Part shown: positions 5,169 through 8,448 of the stretch, piece by piece
Layout: every line of letters starts with the position of its first letter
Position numbering within the stretch: the first letter of the stretch is position 1
NCBI GenBank assembly: GCA_023245755.1
Contig: JAHFJQ010000045.1
Span: 1-8,448, forward strand
Reading direction: 5' to 3'
DNA: 8,448 nucleotides
Origin: an archaeon
GTDB taxonomy: Archaea; Nanobdellota; Nanobdellia; SCGC-AAA011-G17; GW2011-AR17
Translations under genes and position numbers: made by a program
Notes under the pieces: model-generated
What the model was told of the DNA's origin: nothing
What the model saw: the letters and a program-made list of their open reading frames with translations, nothing else
Database searches by the model: none

Positions 5169-5570
5169 TTAAGGAACGTACGCAACTTCTATTTTGATTC
5201 TATCAGGATCTTCAAAGAATACTGCATAGTACCCTTTTCTATATTCAGGATAGTCTCTAGGGGTATCATAGAGGATTTTTACTTTCTCTTTCTTCAGAAA
5301 TTCTTTCACAAAAGTCTCAACATCTTGTTTTGAAGAGACTCGAAAAGAAATATGGTTAAGTCCGGTAGCCTTGCGGTGGTATCCCTTTTCTTTATGTGCT
5401 TCTTCTGTTTCAATAATCCAGAAGTCTGTCTTTCCATTACTCACACCAATGTGCCCCTTACTTTCATCTATGACCTTATACTCCAAGTATGCAAAGAGTC
5501 TTTTGTAAAAAGGGAGAGATTTCTTTGCATCATGGACATTAATCTGAATGTGGTAAAGGGATGCTTTCAT
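5169..5570 (-). CDS. VOC / glyoxalase-family protein (133 aa)
   Basis: Two beta-alpha-beta-beta-beta modules of the vicinal-oxygen-chelate fold are visible. The first starts LYHIQINVHDAKKSLPFYKRLF (5-26), the second LNHISFRVSSKQDVETFVKEFLKK (71-94), ending in FFEDPDRIKIEVAYVP. Likely metal ligands in the usual positions are His7, Glu54 (WIIETEE), His73 and Glu128, so metal binding and catalysis are plausible. The family covers glyoxalase I, lyases, dioxygenases and antibiotic-resistance proteins, and this sequence does not allow a choice; the DPDRIKIEV ending is common in uncharacterised lactoylglutathione-lyase-like proteins. The ATG has a minus-strand TATA-like box (GTTTAAGA) 26.5 bp upstream, so it is probably leaderless. 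Its stop codon abuts the stop codon of the reductase gene tail to tail, which suggests compact packing but not cotranscription. Confidence 0.92.
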   Translation of the reverse strand: MKASLYHIQINVHDAKKSLPFYKRLFAYLEYKVIDESKGHIGVSNGKTDFWIIETEEAHKEKGYHRKATGLNHISFRVSSKQDVETFVKEFLKKEKVKILYDTPRDYPEYRKGYYAVFFEDPDRIKIEVAYVP

Positions 5571-5592
5571 AAAGCTTCTATTTTTTCAAACT

Positions 5593-5600
5593 TCTTAAAC
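5593..5600 (-). promoter_or_regulatory. TATA-like box of the VOC gene
   Basis: The minus strand reads GTTTAAGA, centred 26.5 bp before the ATG at 5570. The remaining AT-rich spacer up to 5737, between this gene and the end of the HNH gene, shows no convincing gene. Confidence 0.5.
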
Positions 5601-5737
5601 TTTTTTATCAATATTTTATTAGATAATACACACATCAAAATATCTAAGCAAAACATAAAAGTTTCAGCAAGAAAAATAAGCTCAAAATGGTCTCAGTTAT
5701 ATGGATAAAACTTTTCTTCCATCGAATTATATACCGT

Positions 5738-6295
5738 CTATAATCCCGAAGCACTTTTAAAGCCTTCCTTATGTGTTCTAATGCCTTTACTGTTCCAATG
5801 TTTTCGGACATATCTAAAACCTATAGCTTTCATCTCTTCATAAGAAAAGAAATTTCCTTTAATGGAGTTACACCTATTACAACAAAGAACAATATTTGAA
5901 AGATCATAGCCCAGGCTATTATCAACGCGGTCTACACTTAAATTTAATTTATTTGTGATAAATTTATCGCCTGTTTTGACAAAGTCCTCTGGATCTAATC
6001 CGCAATAGTGGCAAATAAGAGTTTGATTTCCGTACCATTCTATAAAATCTTCTTTTGATATTGTAAAAGAAAGGTTTTGTTGCTTTGCGTTAGCTCTTTT
6101 CCTAGAATAGATAAGATTAGGAAATTTTTGAGTAGTTTTCAAGTAGTTTTTAATTCTTTGTGCATATTTTTTCTGGCTTTTACGAACGGAGTCTTTATGG
6201 CAGGGTTTACAGTAATCCAGCAACTTTTTCTTACCATAGTATTCAGTAATATATTTAAGCACCTTACACTTAGTACAGATTTTTATTTCTTCCAT
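5738..6295 (-). CDS. HNH endonuclease with N-terminal zinc finger (185 aa)
   Basis: Residues 7-33 form a CxxC...CxxC(H) zinc-finger-like knuckle (CTKC, then YCKPCH). A basic helical linker follows (KDSVRKSQKKYAQRIKNYLK). The HNH nuclease lies at about 80-150: CHYC (95-98) and CNRC (139-142) supply the structural zinc ligands. LSVDRVDNSLGYDLSNIVLCC carries Asp122-Arg123 in place of the first His, then Asn134 and Asn143, a variant usual for this subfamily. Such proteins are typical of phages, homing elements and other mobile DNA and nick or cut double-stranded DNA. I chose the ATG at 6295 because GGAGGGG ends 3 bp before it; the upstream TTG at 6307 would place that site inside the gene. The strong Shine-Dalgarno contrasts with the leaderless neighbours and fits an acquired gene. 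It diverges from the recombinase gene. The stop codon overlaps an inverted GATTATAGAC. Confidence 0.9.
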   Translation of the reverse strand: MEEIKICTKCKVLKYITEYYGKKKLLDYCKPCHKDSVRKSQKKYAQRIKNYLKTTQKFPNLIYSRKRANAKQQNLSFTISKEDFIEWYGNQTLICHYCGLDPEDFVKTGDKFITNKLNLSVDRVDNSLGYDLSNIVLCCNRCNSIKGNFFSYEEMKAIGFRYVRKHWNSKGIRTHKEGFKSASGL

Positions 6296-6298
6296 GTT

Positions 6299-6305
6299 CC
6301 CCTCC
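6299..6305 (-). promoter_or_regulatory. strong Shine-Dalgarno of the HNH gene
   Basis: The minus strand reads GGAGGGG followed by AAC and the ATG, so GGAGG sits 5 bp from the start codon. It is the clearest ribosome binding site in the window and decides the start at 6295. Confidence 0.8.
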
Positions 6306-6368
6306 AAGCTTAAAAGATTTAATCAAAACTAAGAAATAATAGAATTTTCTAAGACAAGGGTTTTCTAC

Positions 6369-6421
6369 TATATAAGCCCTGCGCGCACGTGCCGCGTGTC
6401 CAAGCAGAAAATCCTTTTATA
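6369..6421. promoter_or_regulatory. divergent control region with GC-rich dyad between two TATA-like boxes
   Basis: A plus-strand TATATAAG (6370-6377; reads CTTATATA on the other strand) and a minus-strand TATAAAAG (6421-6414) flank a GC-rich stretch (about 6377-6405). That stretch contains the perfect 8-bp palindrome GCACGTGC (6385-6392), extended to CGC/GCG arms with a one-base bulge. In such AT-rich DNA this is conspicuous. The minus-strand box would start an HNH transcript near 6390-6395 with a leader of about 95 nt, in keeping with its Shine-Dalgarno. The dyad would then lie near the start site and could be an operator. A short structured RNA is an alternative. Confidence 0.5.
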
Positions 6422-6422
6422 C
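6415..6422 (+). promoter_or_regulatory. TATA box of the tyrosine recombinase gene
   Basis: TTTTATAC is centred 25.5 bp before the ATG at 6444, consistent with a leaderless transcript. The same bases read GTATAAAA on the other strand and could serve the divergent HNH gene. Confidence 0.6.
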
Positions 6423-6425
6423 ATT

Positions 6426-6440
6426 ATTAGATTATAGACA
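6426..6440 (+). repeat. 15-bp direct repeat, right copy (ATTAGATTATAGACA)
   Basis: Identical to 4415-4429 and located 3 bp before the recombinase start codon. Copies of a recombinase site next to its own gene are common, which supports an att-like reading. Being within a short leader, it could instead be a shared promoter-proximal motif. Confidence 0.55.
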
Positions 6441-6443
6441 ACC

Positions 6444-7292
6444 ATGAAAGAATCTACCTTGCGTGAATTTGAAGAATTCCTCCACACCTTTGTAAAGAAG
6501 AACGGCAGAAAGCTTGGAGAGAAAACAAAGTATGGAGTGATCACACTCGCAAAGTTTATTGAAGATACCCCAAAAGGGGGAAGTCTTGCCTTTCTCAAGA
6601 AAACACATGCTCCTTACTTGAAAGAAAGAAAGTATCCTTTGGCAAGCTACGCACTATGGCTCTACCTCCTTTCTCAAAAATACGAAGAAAAAATGATCAA
6701 AGAATTCGTAGCCTTCAAACGAACAAACAATTCTGCAATGACTGATGAAGAAAAACTCGCAGATTCAGTCTTGTCCAAAAAGGAACTCATCTATTTTGTA
6801 GAAACTATAAAGAATCCAAGAGATGCCCTTATTGTTCGTTTTCTTTATGATACCGGCGCACGTGTGTCAGAAATGACTTCTTTAAAGGTAAAGGATATTG
6901 ATCTAAAGACAAAAGAAGTACAGGTACTTGGAAAAGGAAGAAAACCCAGAACAGTCTTCATTCAAGACACAACAGCAAAACTTCTTGAAGAGTACTTGAA
7001 AGAAAAAAATATTCAAGCTCCCATAGACCTTGTTTTCCCTATAAAATCAATGACTGTATGGTATAACATCAAAAAGGACGGAAAGGAAATTCTCAAAAGG
7101 GAGCTCCACCCACATATGCTTCGTCATTCTCGTCTGCAGCATATGGCAGATGAAGGGGTAGATTCCTTTGCAATAAAGTCTTATGCGGGCCATAGTGATA
7201 TTAGTACGACACAAATCTACATTAAGAATTCTAAGTTTCAAAGAAAGCTTGCCTTTGACAAAGCAGGGAACATCTGGTTGAAAGATCAGTAA
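6444..7292 (+). CDS. tyrosine recombinase / integrase, XerA-like (282 aa)
   Basis: A complete phage-integrase-fold recombinase. The N-terminal SAM-like DNA-binding domain spans about 1-95. The catalytic domain spans about 105-275 with all key residues: Arg140 (DTGARVSE), the beta-hairpin Lys near 164-167 (GKGRK), His224 and Arg227 (HMLRH), His250 (AGHSD) and the nucleophile Tyr259 (TTQIYI). It cuts and rejoins DNA at short sites through a 3'-phosphotyrosine intermediate. Size and motifs resemble archaeal XerA, which resolves chromosome dimers at dif, but small integrases of archaeal elements look alike. The context (HNH gene beside it, 15-bp repeats at 4415 and 6426) makes an element-associated role possible. 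The start follows a TATA box at 25.5 bp. I assign no gene symbol because xerA and an element integrase cannot be told apart here. Confidence 0.93.
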   Translation: MKESTLREFEEFLHTFVKKNGRKLGEKTKYGVITLAKFIEDTPKGGSLAFLKKTHAPYLKERKYPLASYALWLYLLSQKYEEKMIKEFVAFKRTNNSAMTDEEKLADSVLSKKELIYFVETIKNPRDALIVRFLYDTGARVSEMTSLKVKDIDLKTKEVQVLGKGRKPRTVFIQDTTAKLLEEYLKEKNIQAPIDLVFPIKSMTVWYNIKKDGKEILKRELHPHMLRHSRLQHMADEGVDSFAIKSYAGHSDISTTQIYIKNSKFQRKLAFDKAGNIWLKDQ

Positions 7293-7308
7293 TACATACT
7301 CGAAATAG

Positions 7309-7316
7309 TTATAAAC
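7309..7316 (+). promoter_or_regulatory. TATA box of the 88-aa gene
   Basis: TTATAAAC is centred 26.5 bp before the ATG at 7339 and 16 bp after the recombinase stop, indicating an independent leaderless transcript. Confidence 0.65.
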
Positions 7317-7338
7317 TCTTTTTTCTAAAAACAAAACA

Positions 7339-7605
7339 ATGTCAAAAGCAAATATGAAGTTTGATTTGGAATGGGCGCTACGCTATCTAGACGCTTTAGA
7401 AGGCTATATTAAGCAAGAACAGACCTTAATGGCTCGTGGGGCAGTACAAAGAATACGAGAAACCTTTGAAACTTATGGAAGAACGGGAAGAGAAGGCCTT
7501 TTTCAAAGCTTGATTTATGTAGAAAATAATCCTACTTCACAAGAAAGCTTAAAGATTGTGCAACAGTTAAAAGAAGAAATTAAATCTGCACTAAAAACAT
7601 TGTAA
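7339..7605 (+). CDS. hypothetical all-helical protein (88 aa)
   Basis: I do not recognise a family. The sequence is predicted by eye to form helices: about 8-25 (FDLEWALRYLDALEGYIK), 27-45 (EQTLMARGAVQRIRETFET), a short helix at 51-61 (REGLFQSLIYV) and a C-terminal helix from 68 (SQESLKIVQQLKEEIKSALK). There are no cysteines, signal peptide or membrane segment. Conserved-looking Trp, Tyr and Gly residues suggest a small folded domain. A leaderless promoter supports the start. It is the first of three small helical genes in a row, each with its own TATA box. A faint resemblance to the next protein (helices ending in RETFETYG and RRDLEQFG) may mean an old duplication but is not convincing alone. 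Confidence 0.75.
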   Translation: MSKANMKFDLEWALRYLDALEGYIKQEQTLMARGAVQRIRETFETYGRTGREGLFQSLIYVENNPTSQESLKIVQQLKEEIKSALKTL

Positions 7606-7610
7606 AGTTT

Positions 7611-7618
7611 TTTAAATA
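7611..7618 (+). promoter_or_regulatory. TATA box of the 124-aa gene
   Basis: A perfect TTTAAATA is centred 25.5 bp before the ATG at 7640, only 5 bp after the preceding stop codon. The T-run immediately before it (7608-7613) could also help terminate the 88-aa transcript. Confidence 0.7.
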
Positions 7619-7639
7619 CGAAGAGTGTAGTGAGAAGAA

Positions 7640-8014
7640 ATGACAAGTAGTCTTCCAAAAGAAAAAATTCCTCTTGCAGTACTTAGGGCATTAGAAAAGG
7701 CAAGGATTGAATCTACAGTGGTACGCTGGGATATAATCGCTGCCCATTTTTCTCTGCTTCAAACACAAATTCTAAGAAAAGGTTTTTCTGATGCAATAAA
7801 TACAGTTGATCTACTGCGTCGGGATTTGGAACAATTTGGAAAAATAAATCGCAAATTTGATGACCTTGTTCGTGGTGTACATCCCATTTTTCAGACATTA
7901 TATTGGTTAAGGGCTTGTTTGATAGGAAAACCAATTACACCCGGTGCAACACCAGAGAGTCTCTTTCAAACGCTAGGAGTACAGTTAGAAGAGATTAGAA
8001 AAAGAAATGCTTAG
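7640..8014 (+). CDS. hypothetical helical protein (124 aa)
   Basis: No family recognised. Helices are likely at about 6-24 (PKEKIPLAVLRALEKARIE), 26-47, 49-66 (FSDAINTVDLLRRDLEQF), 71-95 (RKFDDLVRGVHPIFQTLYWLRACLI) and 105-122. It has a single Cys and two Trp, and no signal peptide or clear transmembrane segment; the FQTLYWLRACLI stretch is hydrophobic but short. The start is supported by TTTAAATA at the leaderless distance. Although it follows the 88-aa gene closely, the separate promoter argues against a simple operon. Function is unknown; neighbours give no pathway hint beyond proximity to the recombinase gene. Confidence 0.78.
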   Translation: MTSSLPKEKIPLAVLRALEKARIESTVVRWDIIAAHFSLLQTQILRKGFSDAINTVDLLRRDLEQFGKINRKFDDLVRGVHPIFQTLYWLRACLIGKPITPGATPESLFQTLGVQLEEIRKRNA

Positions 8015-8041
8015 CTAAACCTCTTCTCTAGACTCTAAATA

Positions 8042-8049
8042 TATTTAAA
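8042..8049 (+). promoter_or_regulatory. TATA box of the 117-aa gene
   Basis: TATTTAAA is centred 23.5 bp before the ATG at 8069 and 29.5 bp before a second in-frame ATG at 8075. Either fits the range seen in this window (24-29), so the exact start is open. Confidence 0.6.
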
Positions 8050-8068
8050 AGAAATTCTTCGTTTATAA

Positions 8069-8422
8069 ATGAACATGACAGACACAATGAGAGATCGTTT
8101 GGAAAGGCTCAAAAATTCTTCCTCGCAAGGAAATTTTGAGTCAAGGGCAAGAGACGAAAAACCCCGTGAAGAGAAACTTCTCACACCAGAAACAATCTTT
8201 ATGAAGAAGGCGGATAAAATTATCTCTACAATAGAAGGTCTTCGTACAAAAATGCATTCTGGAACGGATCAATACATTAGTCTGTATCAAGAATTAAAAA
8301 AAGCAGAAGAGGATTTTCTCGCGCTTCTTCAGGATCCAGAAGTAAAAATGATGGACTTTCCTACAGCCTTTGTTTCTAAAGTAGATAATACAAAGAAAAA
8401 ACTTCTTACAAAGAAAGTATAA
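8069..8422 (+). CDS. hypothetical charged helical protein (117 aa)
   Basis: No family recognised. Residues about 4-40 are polar and low in hydrophobics (RLKNSSSQGNFESRARDEKP) and probably disordered. Residues 41-91 look like a helical hairpin (PETIFMKKADKIISTIEGLRTKMHSG, then YISLYQELKKAEEDFLALLQD). The C-terminus is a further helix with a basic end (KKKLLTKKV). No cysteines, membrane segment or signal peptide. A leaderless promoter precedes it, with two candidate ATGs at 8069 and 8075 giving 117 or 115 aa. It ends directly before a T-run terminator. It may act as a small scaffold or nucleic-acid-associated protein, but nothing here shows that. Confidence 0.75.
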   Translation: MNMTDTMRDRLERLKNSSSQGNFESRARDEKPREEKLLTPETIFMKKADKIISTIEGLRTKMHSGTDQYISLYQELKKAEEDFLALLQDPEVKMMDFPTAFVSKVDNTKKKLLTKKV

Positions 8423-8434
8423 TTTTTTATTTTA
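8423..8434 (+). terminator. T-rich terminator after the 117-aa gene
   Basis: Six T directly after the stop codon, then another short T-run, form the pyrimidine tract expected of an archaeal intrinsic terminator. A TATA-like CTATATAC (8438-8445) just before the window end may be the promoter of the next rightward gene. Confidence 0.5.
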
Positions 8435-8448
8435 GTTCTATATACTCT

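Noticed and set aside
5352..5708. Plus-strand open frame of 118 codons opposite the VOC gene
   Set aside because: It overlaps the well-supported VOC gene antisense, its Cys/Phe-rich sequence is typical of a shadow translation, and no promoter is seen.
6293..6307. TTG start at 6307 for the HNH gene
   Set aside because: The GGAGGGG ribosome binding site would then lie within the coding sequence; it is ideally placed for the ATG at 6295.
6378..6405. tRNA gene or tRNA fragment in the GC-rich stretch
   Set aside because: Too short, with no cloverleaf arms, T-loop (GTTCRA) or anticodon stem recognisable on either strand.
7047..7334. Antisense open frame within the recombinase gene
   Set aside because: It overlaps catalytic-domain codons of a clear tyrosine recombinase and has no family features.

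Overview
The window looks like chromosomal DNA from a low-GC archaeon, most likely a DPANN lineage of the Woesearchaeota/Pacearchaeota type. Three things point there. Most start codons lie 24 to 29 bp downstream of the centre of an archaeal TATA box (TTTAAATA, TATTTAAA or similar) with no Shine-Dalgarno sequence, as expected for leaderless mRNAs. Pyrimidine/T-rich tracts serve as terminators. Several proteins are small coiled-coil or winged-helix proteins of kinds I associate with DPANN genomes. The lineage call is inference; no rRNA or ribosomal protein gene is present.

Layout: a leftward small winged-helix regulator (46-300) diverges from a complete arginyl-tRNA synthetase gene (394-2052). 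A conserved-looking but unassigned 148-aa protein follows (2100-2546). The centre (2567-4415) is the most unusual part: two consecutive genes each encode an N-terminal coiled coil plus a C-terminal winged helix, and each is preceded by its own array of short direct repeats. The first gene has TTTCGACA/TTCCGGCA-type repeats at mostly 11-bp spacing. They lie upstream of the promoter, over the start codon, inside the coding sequence and again downstream. The second gene has TTACTAAC repeats at 9- or 11-bp spacing with an 18-bp perfect palindrome.

Next comes a segment (about 4415-6440) with a RibD/DHFR-like reductase, a convergent VOC/glyoxalase-family protein and a leftward HNH endonuclease. A 15-bp direct repeat bounds this segment. 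It ends 3 bp before a complete XerA-like tyrosine recombinase gene (6444-7292). The right end carries three small, mostly helical hypothetical genes (7339-8422), each with its own apparent promoter.

Working view: the central pair may be a DNA-binding module in which each protein recognises its own array, for autoregulation and perhaps for DNA organisation, segregation or replication. The 4415-6440 segment may be an insertion or a recombinase-related cassette. Both are hypotheses from sequence pattern only.
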